A DNA stretch of 34,521 bases, taken from CAYGWX01 sp964353855 [NCBI: uncultured bacterium]. Its GTDB lineage: Bacteria; Edwardsbacteria; CAYGWX01. A program made the translations under genes and the position numbers. Below are positions 15,474 through 24,145 of the stretch, piece by piece. The notes under the pieces are model-generated. The model saw only the letters and a program-made list of their open reading frames with translations. It ran no database searches and was not told the DNA's origin. The stretch spans positions 1 to 34,521 of the forward strand of contig CAYGWX010000019.1 in the NCBI GenBank assembly GCA_964353855.1. The letters are read 5' to 3'. Position 1 is the first letter of the stretch. Every line of letters starts with the position of its first letter.

Positions 15474-16040
15474 TTAATAGAGGAACGGAATGAGGCGCTT
15501 GGTGGTCAGGGAGTATCGGGCATAGGATTCGCCCAATGCCGAGCTCAGCGCTTTCTCCTCTACCCGAATCCGGTAGAGAAAGGCCAGGGTTATCGGGATC
15601 ACGATGATGAGAAGGCTCAACCAGTTGGAAAGGGCCAGCCCCAGCCCCAAAAATGAGAGCAAGCTACCGGTATAGGCGGGATGGCGGATTAAATGATAAA
15701 CCCCATGATCGATGAGCTGATGGTCCCGGACGATGGAAATGTCCACCGTGAAATACTTTTTCAACGTCAAAATGGCCGTCCAGCGGAGGCCTAACCCCAG
15801 CAGGATGACCAGCAGGCCGATCCCGGTCATCACGCGATGGTCTGCCGGGAGATTCCCGAAGCCGGACTGGGCGCAGACATTGGCTGCGGTAATCGCGAGG
15901 GTGAGGACGATCCATAAGTAGCCCAAGGAAAACCGGTCCTGCCTTTTCGCATCGGGGCTTCCGGAACGCTTCCCCAGCGCCAGCAGTATTTCCGAAATTA
16001 CCCAAACCGCGCTGACCGCGATAAGCAACAAAGACATCAT
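15474..16040 (-). CDS. Membrane methyltransferase, ICMT/PEMT family
   Basis: The protein has several hydrophobic segments and the C-terminal signature of isoprenylcysteine carboxyl methyltransferase/phospholipid methyltransferase-like enzymes: LIDHGVYHLIRHPAYTGSLL, then RIRVEEKALSSALGESYARY and RLIPFLY at the end. Family members methylate with S-adenosylmethionine at the membrane; the substrate in bacteria is usually unknown. The ATG at 16040 is chosen over 16076 because it is preceded by TAGAGGC and does not overlap the ATPase gene; the longer form would add 12 residues with no hydrophobic character. It lies inside an exporter operon between the ATPase and the permeases, which hints that it modifies the exported molecule or its lipid surroundings. 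Confidence 0.8.
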   Translation of the reverse strand: MMSLLLIAVSAVWVISEILLALGKRSGSPDAKRQDRFSLGYLWIVLTLAITAANVCAQSGFGNLPADHRVMTGIGLLVILLGLGLRWTAILTLKKYFTVDISIVRDHQLIDHGVYHLIRHPAYTGSLLSFLGLGLALSNWLSLLIIVIPITLAFLYRIRVEEKALSSALGESYARYSLTTKRLIPFLY

Positions 16041-16060
16041 GCCTCTACTCGTTCTATTCG

Positions 16061-16744
16061 CTAAGCCGTCAGCCACTCTTCCTTTTCGATCTTCCCATCC
16101 CGGATCGTCACGACCCGCCGGGCGTTCTCGGCCACCGTCCGGTCGTGGGTCACCAGGATGATCGTGTTCCCCTGACCATGCAGGTTGCTGAACAGCGCCA
16201 TGATCTCCTTCCCGGTCTTCGTGTCCAGGTTCCCGGTCGGCTCGTCCGCCAGGATCAGCGAGGGATGGGTGACCAGCGCCCGGGCTACGGCCACCCGCTG
16301 CCGCTCCCCACCGGAAAGCTCGTTCGGCCGGTGCAGCGCCCTCGGCCCAAGCCCCACCGACTCCATCGCCGCCATGGCCCGTTTCTTGCGCTCACCCCCC
16401 GAGATCCCGGAGTACACCAGCGGCAGCTCCACGTTGTGCAGCGACGTGGCCCGCGGCAGAAGGTTGAAGGTCTGGAACACAAACCCGATCCTCCGATTCC
16501 GGATCCTCGCCAGCCCGTTGTCGTCCAGCTTGGCGATCTCCTCCCCGTCCAGGACATAGGACCCGGACGTGGGCGTATCCAGGCAGCCCAGCAGGTTCAT
16601 CAGCGTGGACTTCCCGGACCCCGACGGGCCCATGATGGCCACGTACTCCCCGGAGGCGATGTCCAGCGACACCCCGTCCAAGGCGTGCACCTCCTCCCCG
16701 TCCATCTTGTAGATCTTCGTGAGGTCCTTGGCCTGGATGAGCAT
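16061..16744 (-). CDS. ABC exporter ATPase, MacB/LolD type
   Basis: This 227-residue ATPase has Walker [10 protein letters not shown] near residue 39, the Q-loop in [11 protein letters not shown], signature [15 protein letters not shown] near residue 143, Walker [13 protein letters not shown] near residue 163 and the switch histidine in VTHD. This is the single-domain arrangement that pairs with separate FtsX/MacB permeases; three such permeases lie downstream. It overlaps the adaptor gene by one base (TAATG), so the two are translationally coupled. Confidence 0.93.
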   Translation of the reverse strand: MLIQAKDLTKIYKMDGEEVHALDGVSLDIASGEYVAIMGPSGSGKSTLMNLLGCLDTPTSGSYVLDGEEIAKLDDNGLARIRNRRIGFVFQTFNLLPRATSLHNVELPLVYSGISGGERKKRAMAAMESVGLGPRALHRPNELSGGERQRVAVARALVTHPSLILADEPTGNLDTKTGKEIMALFSNLHGQGNTIILVTHDRTVAENARRVVTIRDGKIEKEEWLTA

Positions 16745-18000
16745 TATTTCTTCTCGGTCAGAAGCTTCAGTTTGGAATTGTCCACCTTCACCTTGTCGCC
16801 CTCGCGGATCTTGAGGAGCTCCTTGAAGGGCCCGCGAACGACCTCCTCTCCGGCATTGACCCCTGAGAGGATCTCCTGATTGGTCTCGTCCGCGATGCCG
16901 GTCTTAACCGGGCGGAGGTGGGCGATCCCCTTCTCCACGACGTAAACGGCCTCTTGCTCCTTCTCCTTGTTTTCTTCGTCCTGGTTGTCCGCGGCGCCCT
17001 TCTTGATCTTGCCCTTCTTCATCGCCTCGCGGCGCTCGGCTTCACGCTTCTCCTTCTCCACCTGGCGCACGACGACACACTGGATGGGCAGGTACCGCAC
17101 GCTGTCCCGCTTGGCGGTCTGGATCTTCACCGTAGCCGACATCCCGGGCCGGAGGTTGGGGGGTGCGGATAGGACGCTCACCTTGACTTTGAAGTTCACG
17201 GTCTCCCCCACCCCGCCCAGGTTCGCCTTGGCCACGGCGGCATTGCCCACGGTCGTGACCACTCCCTGCAGAATGGTGTCCTTGAGCGCGTCCACCTTGA
17301 TCTCGGCTGGTTGGCCCACCTGCATGTCTTTCATATCGGTCTCATCCACTTCGGCTTCGACTTCCATCTCGGCCAGGTCCCCGAGCATCATGATCACGGT
17401 CCCGGGATTGTTCATCGTCCCGGTGACCACGACCTCGCCCAGCTCGACGTTGAGCTGCGTCACGACCCCGTTGATCGGCGAGGTCAGGGTGGTCTTGGAC
17501 AACAGGTCCGAGGACTGGACCACATTGGATTCGGCTTGGCGGACTTGGGCCTCGTTCACCGCCTGCTGGGTCTGGATGGCCTCGAACTCCTCCTTGGAGA
17601 TGAGGCCCTTGTCGAAGAGCTCCTTCTTGCGCGCCAGGAGGGTCGCGCTCTGGCCGAGATTGGAGCGGGCCAGCTCCAGGGCTGCCCGGGTTTGCGAGAC
17701 CTGGGCCTGGTACTGCATGGCGTCGAGCACCACCAGGACCTGCCCTTTCTTGATCCGGTCGCCTTCCTTGACCGGCAGGCGGGTGACCTTTCCCATGATG
17801 TTGGCCGAGACCTTGACCTCGGTCACCGGCTTCACCCTCCCCGGGGCGGAGATCCGGGAGATGATCTCGCCCGTCTTCACCTTGGAGGTCTGGACCACGT
17901 GCTTGGAGCTCCCGCCCCCCTTAGCCTTGGCGACATTGAGGATCACGATCACCGCCAGGATCGCCACGATAATTCCGCCGATAATCAACTTTTTCTTCAT
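16744..18000 (-). CDS. MacA/HlyD-type periplasmic adaptor
   Basis: This 418-residue adaptor begins with a single membrane anchor ([23 protein letters not shown]). A split lipoyl/barrel region follows ([40 protein letters not shown] and [18 protein letters not shown]) with an alpha-helical hairpin of about 85 residues between. The beta-barrel and membrane-proximal domains come next. The latter contains a highly charged insertion at about 315-350, rich in Lys, Arg and Glu and absent from E. coli MacA. It links the inner-membrane ABC part to the TolC-like channel encoded just upstream (68-bp gap). Confidence 0.9.
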   Translation of the reverse strand: MKKKLIIGGIIVAILAVIVILNVAKAKGGGSSKHVVQTSKVKTGEIISRISAPGRVKPVTEVKVSANIMGKVTRLPVKEGDRIKKGQVLVVLDAMQYQAQVSQTRAALELARSNLGQSATLLARKKELFDKGLISKEEFEAIQTQQAVNEAQVRQAESNVVQSSDLLSKTTLTSPINGVVTQLNVELGEVVVTGTMNNPGTVIMMLGDLAEMEVEAEVDETDMKDMQVGQPAEIKVDALKDTILQGVVTTVGNAAVAKANLGGVGETVNFKVKVSVLSAPPNLRPGMSATVKIQTAKRDSVRYLPIQCVVVRQVEKEKREAERREAMKKGKIKKGAADNQDEENKEKEQEAVYVVEKGIAHLRPVKTGIADETNQEILSGVNAGEEVVRGPFKELLKIREGDKVKVDNSKLKLLTEKK

Positions 18001-18068
18001 AGACCTATCTCTCTTTCACAATGTTTTTTACATTTAAAATGCTGAATGCTCAATTTGCTATGAACCTT

Positions 18069-19379
18069 TTACTCTCCGATCGCCCTGGCTATCGCCGCCT
18101 CGGCGATCTTCAGGTCGCACAGGGTGGAAGCCTCCTGGACCCTGGCCTGGGTCAGCGTCGCCTGGCTGGTCAGAAGGTCCAGGGTCGTGGCCGCCCCCAA
18201 GCGCTGCTTCTCGCTGGTCAGCCGGTAGTCCTCCTCGGCACCCCCAAGCGTCTCCCGCGCCAGCTTCACCTTCTCCAGCATCAGGGTGTAGTTCAGGTAG
18301 GCCTGCTTGACCTCCACCTCCGCGGACTGCTGCGCCGCACGCAGGTCGGCCTCGGCCGACGCCTTCCGCGCGTTCGCCGTCCGGATATTGGCATGCGTCA
18401 CCAGCCCGTCGAATATCGTCCAGCTGGCGCTCAACCCCATGTTCCAGCTATACCGCTCCTTCACGTACGGCCAGTCCTCCGGAAACTTCCTGTCCCGGTA
18501 GCTGTAACTGGCGTCCGCCGAGAGCCGCGGCAGGTACTGCCCCCTGGACAGCGTGGCGGCAGCCTGGTACCCGGAAAACGTGGCCCGGGCCTGAACCAGG
18601 TCGGGCCGTTGTCTCTGAGCCTTCACCAGCAGGTCCGCGAGATTCGGATGCTTCTCCTCAAACGTGACCTCCTCCTGCACCTCCACCGGGGCGTTAACGT
18701 CAATCCCCATCACCGCGCACAGGTTGGCCCGGGCCACGGCTTCTGAGTTCTGCGCCGTCAGCAGGTCGGTCTTGCTCTGCGAAAGACGAATCTGGATCTT
18801 CAACAGGTCCGCTTTCGAAATCGAGCCTAACCGCCTCATCTCCTGGAACCGCTTCTCCTGCTCCGCGCTCTGCTCCAGCTGGGATTGTGCCGCCTGTACC
18901 GTCCTCCGGGCTCTGACCACATCATAATAGGCCTGCTTCACGCTAAACACCAGCTGCCCCCGCGCTCCCCGCTCTCCGGCCTTGGCTGCCTCCAGCCCCT
19001 TGTTGGCCTGCACGACCTGCGTATAGGTCCGGACATCAAACAGTGACTGCGAGGCCACGATCGATCCGGAATAGCTCTCCGCGCCTCCCAGGCTGGTCTG
19101 GCCGTATTGGGATGACGAGTAGGTGTACCGCGAGCCCGGCCCGGTATGGGAATAACTCCCCTGCGCCGTGACCTGCGGCACCAGCCCGGACCACGCCGAC
19201 TGCCGCCCCGCTGAGGCTTCCGTGACCCCGGCACGGGCCTTGACCACGCTCGGACTCCGTTCCAATGCTATCTTCACGCACTCCTCGGCTGTGAGCGGCT
19301 TGGAAAGGTCCAGCGGAGTTACGGCAAAAAGGTTCGTCCCGAGAAAGCAGAACAGGACGATGATCGGCGTTCCTCTCAT
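18069..19379 (-). CDS. TolC-like outer membrane efflux protein
   Basis: This 436-residue protein has a signal peptide (GTPIIVLFCFLGTNLFAV). Two outer membrane efflux protein repeats (PF02321) follow, with long coiled-coil helices such as AAQSQLEQSAEQEKRFQEMRRLGSISKADLLKIQIRLSQ and its counterpart near residue 380. As a trimer it would form the outer-membrane channel of the exporter. It is the first gene of the seven-gene operon. The ATG is preceded by AAGGGAGAG. No convincing promoter could be placed in the AT-rich stretch upstream. Confidence 0.9.
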   Translation of the reverse strand: MRGTPIIVLFCFLGTNLFAVTPLDLSKPLTAEECVKIALERSPSVVKARAGVTEASAGRQSAWSGLVPQVTAQGSYSHTGPGSRYTYSSSQYGQTSLGGAESYSGSIVASQSLFDVRTYTQVVQANKGLEAAKAGERGARGQLVFSVKQAYYDVVRARRTVQAAQSQLEQSAEQEKRFQEMRRLGSISKADLLKIQIRLSQSKTDLLTAQNSEAVARANLCAVMGIDVNAPVEVQEEVTFEEKHPNLADLLVKAQRQRPDLVQARATFSGYQAAATLSRGQYLPRLSADASYSYRDRKFPEDWPYVKERYSWNMGLSASWTIFDGLVTHANIRTANARKASAEADLRAAQQSAEVEVKQAYLNYTLMLEKVKLARETLGGAEEDYRLTSEKQRLGAATTLDLLTSQATLTQARVQEASTLCDLKIAEAAIARAIGE

Positions 19380-19745
19380 TACTTTACTCTCCCTTACAAG
19401 AAAAAAAGCTTTTCCTATTGATAGATACTACGTAAGTCAGGTTAAAAAGTTACCCCATTTCCATTCCAGATTTGCTCGACTTAGGCAACAGAAGGCGCGA
19501 CAGAACTCGTTCATTCTCAAGGACTAAGACCAATAGCCCATCGTAAACCAATCCTTGAAAGCGAACCCTTAGTGCCTTTCCCTTCTCCCTACGGGAGAAG
19601 GAGGAAAAACCTGCCCCGAGCTGAGGGAGGTAACAGGGAGGGATCAGGAAGGGATCAGGGAGGGAAGTGGGCGTGCAATGGGCCTCCAGTGGGGGTGCAA
19701 TGTGCGTTAAAACCTCCCGTCCTCTTCCTAACCGCCTCTCAAACC
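19380..19745. other. 366-bp spacer upstream of the exporter operon
   Basis: No gene is supported. It holds a perfect 9-bp hairpin (19581-19589 with 19593-19601) without a T run on the minus strand, and two short imperfect direct repeats: GGGATCAGGAA/GGGATCAGGGA near 19640, and GGGCGTGCAATG/GGGGGTGCAATG near 19669. The AT-rich 60 bp next to 19379 presumably contain the exporter promoter, but no clear -35/-10 pair was found. Confidence 0.5.
19581..19601. other. Perfect 9-bp hairpin
   Basis: CCTTCTCCC and GGGAGAAGG flank a 3-base loop. It lies about 145 bp past the glycosyltransferase stop and may be part of the 3' end of that operon. A similar CTCTCC-rich hairpin is at 3148-3180. Confidence 0.45.
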
Positions 19746-20762
19746 CTATGGCTTGAACACCAGGTCGGAGGCCTTGAGCCGGTAGTCCCGGAGCCATCTC
19801 CTGACCTCAACTGGACTCACCTTCCTCTTAGATTGGATGATCCCCCTCTTTTGAATCATCCTGGGCATCCCCAAAAGCGCCGCCCACCAGGCCTTGAGCA
19901 GGATACCGAGAAGTTCGCCGGAGGAATGTTCCTTGGCGAATTCCCCTCCCGCCCCTTTCCGGGCCAGGGTTGCTAAAGCCTGGAGAAAATAACGCCATTT
20001 GGCATAGAATAACGAAAGAAATAACGGCCCCGCGGGGAAGTTCTTCACCGCTACCCAGATATGGTTTCGCTCGACCAGGAACGCCTTGAGCGGCGAATAA
20101 CGCCCTCCGGTCTTGGAATATTTATGCCTCACGACGGCCTCCGGCACGCTCACCGCTTTCCATCCCGCCAGCCGCCCCCGCAGGCCCAGATCCGTGTCTT
20201 CACAGTAAGCGTAAAAATCCTCATCAAAGTTCCCGACTTCTTCCACCATCGCCCTGCGGTACAGACAGGCGCAGGCGCTGGGCAGGAGAACCTCCCTCAA
20301 GGAGTCGTACTGCCCCCTGTCCTCCTCCCCCCGTCCTCGTCCCCGCGACATGCCGTCCGGATAAATAAAAAGACCCCCTACGGAGTCTATCGTTCTCCTC
20401 TCGGAATATTCCAGGATTTTGGGCGCCGCCATGCCCGCTTTCGGGTCCCGCTCCAGGGCAGAAACAAGTTTCGCCAGGCAATCCGGCTCGGCCTCGGCAT
20501 CGTTATTGATGAGAAAAAAGACCTCCCCCGTTGCCTCGGCAATCCCCTGGTTGTTCGGCCTTGCGAATCCGAGGTTCGTTTCGTTCTCTTTCAAGCGAAC
20601 CCTGGGAAACTCCCCTTTGACCATCTCCACCGACCCGTCCGAGGAGCCGTTGTCCACCACGACGACCTCCAGCTCCCGGTAGGTCTGCCCCGCGAGGGAG
20701 AGCAGGCAGGAATGCAGCAGGTCTTTCCCGTTCCAGTTCACCACGATGGCCGAGACGTTCAC
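19746..20762 (-). CDS. Family 2 glycosyltransferase (rhamnosyltransferase-like)
   Basis: The GT-A fold begins with VSAIVVNWNGKDLL. It continues with the nucleotide-binding VVVVDNGSSDGS, the NNDAE (DXD-like) motif near residue 95 and the acceptor-side FDEDFYAYCEDTDLGLR near residue 185. The C-terminal region has a hydrophobic patch and basic tail that may dock to the inner face of the membrane. WbbL-like rhamnosyltransferases look like this, but the sugar cannot be assigned. The GTG at 20762 is chosen because GGGAGG lies 5 nt upstream and it begins 1 nt after the prepilin peptidase stop; the longer frame to 20840 overlaps that gene by 77 bp. It is the last gene of the six-gene operon. Confidence 0.88.
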   Translation of the reverse strand: MNVSAIVVNWNGKDLLHSCLLSLAGQTYRELEVVVVDNGSSDGSVEMVKGEFPRVRLKENETNLGFARPNNQGIAEATGEVFFLINNDAEAEPDCLAKLVSALERDPKAGMAAPKILEYSERRTIDSVGGLFIYPDGMSRGRGRGEEDRGQYDSLREVLLPSACACLYRRAMVEEVGNFDEDFYAYCEDTDLGLRGRLAGWKAVSVPEAVVRHKYSKTGGRYSPLKAFLVERNHIWVAVKNFPAGPLFLSLFYAKWRYFLQALATLARKGAGGEFAKEHSSGELLGILLKAWWAALLGMPRMIQKRGIIQSKRKVSPVEVRRWLRDYRLKASDLVFKP

Positions 20763-20763
20763 C

Positions 20764-21573
20764 TCAGCCTCCCGCGAACTGGACCAGCGCGAGCCAGATC
20801 TCCTCGCCGTAGAAAACCCCGATTCCAGCCCCCAGCGCAAGATAGGGCCCGAAGGGGATCATCGTCCCCTTCTTCCAGCCCCGGAAGAGCATCGTCAAAA
20901 CCCCGCCCAGGGCCCCCAGGGCCGAGGCCAGAAGGAAGGTCAGGATGACCATCTTCCACCCCAGAAACGCCCCGATCATGCCGGCCAGCTTGATGTCCCC
21001 TCCACCCATGCTCTCCTTGCGGAAGGCCCAGTCCCCCAGCGCCCCGACCAGAAAGAGAAGCCACCCTCCCAGGGCTGAGCCGACGAAAGCCTCGCGGTAG
21101 GCGGTAATGATTTCGTAAGGAACGAAGGAGGGAGCCGTGAGCCAGGGGACAACCAGGATGCCAAAGAAGATCCCGGGAAGGGTGATCTTGTCCGGCAGGG
21201 TATAGCTCTTGATATCGATGACGCTCAGGACGACGAGGGCTCCCAGTAAGATCAGATGAGCCAGGCCCTGTCGGGTGGGTCCAAAGGAGAGCAGCGCCAC
21301 CAGGAAAAGCAATCCGGTAACTAATTCCACGGCCGGATACTGCCAGGAGATCTTCGCCTTGCAGAGCCGGCACCTCCCGCCCAGAACCACAAAGCTCAGA
21401 AGCGGGATATTGTCATACCAAGCGATCTGTGCCCCGCAGGTAAGGCAGCCTGAGCGCGAGAAGACCAGGGAGCGTCCTAAGGGCAGGCGATAGACGACCA
21501 CGTTCAGGAAACTGCCCACGCACAGGCCAACGAGGAACACGAAGATGTGCCAAAGCCAGAGAGGAAGCCCCAT
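20764..21573 (-). CDS. Prepilin peptidase (A24 family)
   Basis: This 269-residue polytopic protein matches PilD/GspO. The N-terminal cytoplasmic part has GSFLNVVVYRLPLG and two CxxC pairs (CLTC and CRLC) of the zinc-binding, methyltransferase-bearing form. The two catalytic aspartates are in VIDIKSYTLPD and GGGDIKL. It would cleave and N-methylate type IV pilin-like preproteins at the inner membrane. No pilin or secretion ATPase is seen in this window. The C-terminal helices contain the PFGPYLALGA motif typical of the family. It follows the TPR-like gene by 6 bp. Confidence 0.93.
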   Translation of the reverse strand: MGLPLWLWHIFVFLVGLCVGSFLNVVVYRLPLGRSLVFSRSGCLTCGAQIAWYDNIPLLSFVVLGGRCRLCKAKISWQYPAVELVTGLLFLVALLSFGPTRQGLAHLILLGALVVLSVIDIKSYTLPDKITLPGIFFGILVVPWLTAPSFVPYEIITAYREAFVGSALGGWLLFLVGALGDWAFRKESMGGGDIKLAGMIGAFLGWKMVILTFLLASALGALGGVLTMLFRGWKKGTMIPFGPYLALGAGIGVFYGEEIWLALVQFAGG

Positions 21574-21579
21574 CCCGCC

Positions 21580-22407
21580 TCACCTCCTAAAGACCCAACT
21601 GCTGCAGACCCGGCCGGAATCGGGGTTAAAGAAATAATGCTCCCTATGGGGCTCAAAAGGAAGAGCCGGGACTAAACCGGACCGGATAAGTTCCTGTAAC
21701 CCACGATCCGGAGGCTTCCCCGTTCTTTCCCTGTACGTCTGAGACGCTTCGTTCAGCAGCTTCAGGTGCAACTTCATGATATAATATTTAAGCACATCCT
21801 GTTCGTCTTTGTTTTTGCTTTTCCCGAGAACCTCTTCAAGGATCATCAAGGCCACCTCCTGCTCCTTCATCTTCTGGGCCACATAACCGGCGAACCGGAA
21901 GCAAGAAGGGGAAGCCTCGGGCAGGGTCGCGGCTTTGGCAAAGTATTTTCCTGCAAGATCGTATTTCCTGAGGAAGATGTAGTTCAAGAATCCTGCCGTA
22001 AAAGGGACCTCCCAGGCCTGGGGAAGGTTATTCATCCCCTTTTCCAGCAAGGCCATTCCCCGTGTGGAGTCCTGCACATCCGTAACCAGGAGCAGCGCTC
22101 CGTAAGTATACGCCGAGACAAACTTGGGGTCCAGGTCCGTGAGCACATTCAAAATATGACCCAGATAACGGAATTTCTTGTCCGTGAGACGGTGCTCCCC
22201 GTAATACTGGATGAACTCCAGCCAAATGGCATCTGCGACCAGGTTGCGGTATCCTACCACGGATTCTCGTACGAATACCCCGGAGGGAAAGTACAGGAGC
22301 TCTTCGAACCTGTTCTGCCTCGGCTTTAAGGCTTGCAGTTTGCTTACCGATAAATAGGTTCCCAGAGAGGTGAGAAGGGCCAGGAAGAGCGCAACCAGGG
22401 ATCTCAC
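21580..22407 (-). CDS. TPR-like membrane-anchored protein
   Basis: This 275-residue protein has one N-terminal hydrophobic helix (SLVALFLALLTSLGTYLSV) and then helical-repeat sequence resembling TPRs between about residues 90 and 220. The last 35 residues (LQELIRSGLVPALPF, HYFFNPDSGRVCSS) resemble the C-terminal consensus of type II secretion pseudopilins and related proteins, which is notable beside a prepilin peptidase gene. No prepilin cleavage site is apparent. It starts with GTG overlapping the permease stop (GTGA). Function is unknown. Confidence 0.7.
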   Translation of the reverse strand: MRSLVALFLALLTSLGTYLSVSKLQALKPRQNRFEELLYFPSGVFVRESVVGYRNLVADAIWLEFIQYYGEHRLTDKKFRYLGHILNVLTDLDPKFVSAYTYGALLLVTDVQDSTRGMALLEKGMNNLPQAWEVPFTAGFLNYIFLRKYDLAGKYFAKAATLPEASPSCFRFAGYVAQKMKEQEVALMILEEVLGKSKNKDEQDVLKYYIMKLHLKLLNEASQTYRERTGKPPDRGLQELIRSGLVPALPFEPHREHYFFNPDSGRVCSSWVFRR

Positions 22408-23174
22408 TTGAAACTCTTTCGCTCGTAAATGGCCGAGGCCAGGGCGAGGAGCGCCGAGGAATACAGCACCGCGTACCCCAAAGCCCAGAGGGCGTGGGAA
22501 GGGTTCACCGCTATTCCGTACACCACGTCGTTCTTCACGTTGAAGAATTCCAGGTTAGGCAGGGCGTAATAGAAGAATGTTCCCAATCCCTTCAAGCCCG
22601 AGCCGGGAAGCTTGGCCGAGAAAGCCCGAAAGTCCTGGGTCCAATGGCCGGCCACATTTATCGCGAGGGTGAAAACCGCCGAAAGCGTCGGCGAGGAGAG
22701 GCTGGAGAAAAAGATGGCTACGGCGGCAATCACGGCCAACTCCAATAAACTCATCCAGATCCCCCAAAGCAACCGGGCCTCGCCACCCCCGTAAAACCAG
22801 TAGAGGACTCCGTAGAAGAACAGGGTCATGAGCAAGGCCACGACCGCCAGGACCAGCAGGAGGCCCAGGTATTTCCCGAGCAGGAACTCCCACCGGCGAA
22901 GGGGCTTGGAGACCAGGATATAGATCGTGCGCCGCTCCATCTCTTTATAGACCAGAGACGTGCCCAGGATGACGACGATGGCCAGGCCGAACAGGGGAAC
23001 CAGGGATAACCCCAGGTCCCGGAGGATTTTCCCCCCTTCACCCAAGGCCAGGGGAGCGATGACATAGGAGGAAAGGAGGAGACAAAGTGCGAAGATGACG
23101 AGGATATAGAGAACCTTGTCGCGGACGGCCTCCTTGAACGTGTTCTGGGCCACCGCCACGACCCGGCGGATCAC
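22404..23174 (-). CDS. ABC-2 type transporter permease
   Basis: This 256-residue protein has six hydrophobic segments and the NosY/ABC-2 features VAQNTFKEAVRDKVLYILVIFA at the start and SLVYKEMERRTIYILVSKPLRRWEFLLGKY near residue 75. It forms the membrane part of a transporter with the ATPase encoded immediately upstream, to which it is coupled by a GTGA overlap and a GAGGAGG Shine-Dalgarno. The substrate is unknown. Confidence 0.87.
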   Translation of the reverse strand: MIRRVVAVAQNTFKEAVRDKVLYILVIFALCLLLSSYVIAPLALGEGGKILRDLGLSLVPLFGLAIVVILGTSLVYKEMERRTIYILVSKPLRRWEFLLGKYLGLLLVLAVVALLMTLFFYGVLYWFYGGGEARLLWGIWMSLLELAVIAAVAIFFSSLSSPTLSAVFTLAINVAGHWTQDFRAFSAKLPGSGLKGLGTFFYYALPNLEFFNVKNDVVYGIAVNPSHALWALGYAVLYSSALLALASAIYERKSFK

Positions 23175-24100
23175 GGCTTCACCTCCTCAAGAAACACCTG
23201 TTCCAGGGATCTCCTTTGAGGAATAAATGATACCACCCGTCCCCCCCGTTCAAGGCATAGCTTGAGGGCCTTATCCGCGGCGGGTTGGTCACCGAAGGTC
23301 AGCATCAATTTGTCGTCGCGCTCCACGGTTTTGGCCGCCAGGGACGAAACTTCGGGCCGGAATTTTTGTTCGAGGCTGTCGACCGTCAGCTCCACAGATT
23401 CCACCTTCTCGGAGAGAAGTTGGTCCAGCCTGCCGGTCTTCACCAGGCGTCCCTGCCAGATGATCCCCACCCGGTCGCAGAGCATCTCCACATCCGGAAG
23501 GATATGGGAACTGAAGAAAACGGTTTTCCCTTGTTCCTTGAGGGAGAGGATGAGGTCCTTGACCTGCTTCCGGCCCAGGGGATCCAGGCCGGTCAGGGGC
23601 TCGTCCAGGATGACCAAATCCGGGTTATTGACCAGCGCCTGGGCCAAGCCGATGCGCTGGAGCATGCCCTTGCTGTATTTCCGGAGCTGGACATCTCCGC
23701 TGTCCTCAAGCCCAACCAAACCCAGCAATTCGGCTATCCGGCGCCTGCGCTCCGGCTGGGACATCCCAAACAGCCGGGCGCAGGTATCCAGGAACTCCGT
23801 GCCCTTGAGGTGATCGTAGAAATAGGGGTTTTCAGGCAGGAATCCGACCTTGGCCAGCACGCCGGGATGACGCCCTACGTCCTCTCCGAAAATATACGCC
23901 CGGCCCGTGGTGGGCCGGACGATATGAAAAATCGCCTTGATGGACGTCGTTTTACCCGCCCCGTTCGGGCCCAGGAAGCCGAAAACCTCGCCGGAGTTGA
24001 CCTCCAGGTTCAGGTCATGGAGGGCAACCTTGATTTTGGACCAGAAGTGGGTCTGGTATTTCTTGCAAAGGCTCTCCGTTCTTAGGACTACCTGGGGCAT
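23171..24100 (-). CDS. ABC transporter ATPase (ABC-2 partner)
   Basis: This 309-residue ATPase has Walker A GPNGAGKTTS near residue 44, signature YSKGMLQRIGLAQ near residue 141, Walker B LVILDEPLTGLDPLGR near residue 160 and the switch histidine in SSHI. The C-terminal 90-residue extension (VESVELTVDSLEQKF onward) is of the type seen in CcmA/NatA-like ATPases. GAGGAT precedes the ATG. It pairs with the permease at 22404-23174. Confidence 0.92.
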   Translation of the reverse strand: MPQVVLRTESLCKKYQTHFWSKIKVALHDLNLEVNSGEVFGFLGPNGAGKTTSIKAIFHIVRPTTGRAYIFGEDVGRHPGVLAKVGFLPENPYFYDHLKGTEFLDTCARLFGMSQPERRRRIAELLGLVGLEDSGDVQLRKYSKGMLQRIGLAQALVNNPDLVILDEPLTGLDPLGRKQVKDLILSLKEQGKTVFFSSHILPDVEMLCDRVGIIWQGRLVKTGRLDQLLSEKVESVELTVDSLEQKFRPEVSSLAAKTVERDDKLMLTFGDQPAADKALKLCLERGGRVVSFIPQRRSLEQVFLEEVKP

Positions 24101-24145
24101 ATCCTCGCGCTTTCGATGACCGGTTCTGGGTTTATTCTTCTCCGG

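Noticed and set aside
19746-20840. Longer glycosyltransferase starting at 20840
   Set aside because: It would overlap the prepilin peptidase gene by 77 bp with an arginine/serine-rich non-domain sequence; GTG at 20762 has a proper Shine-Dalgarno.
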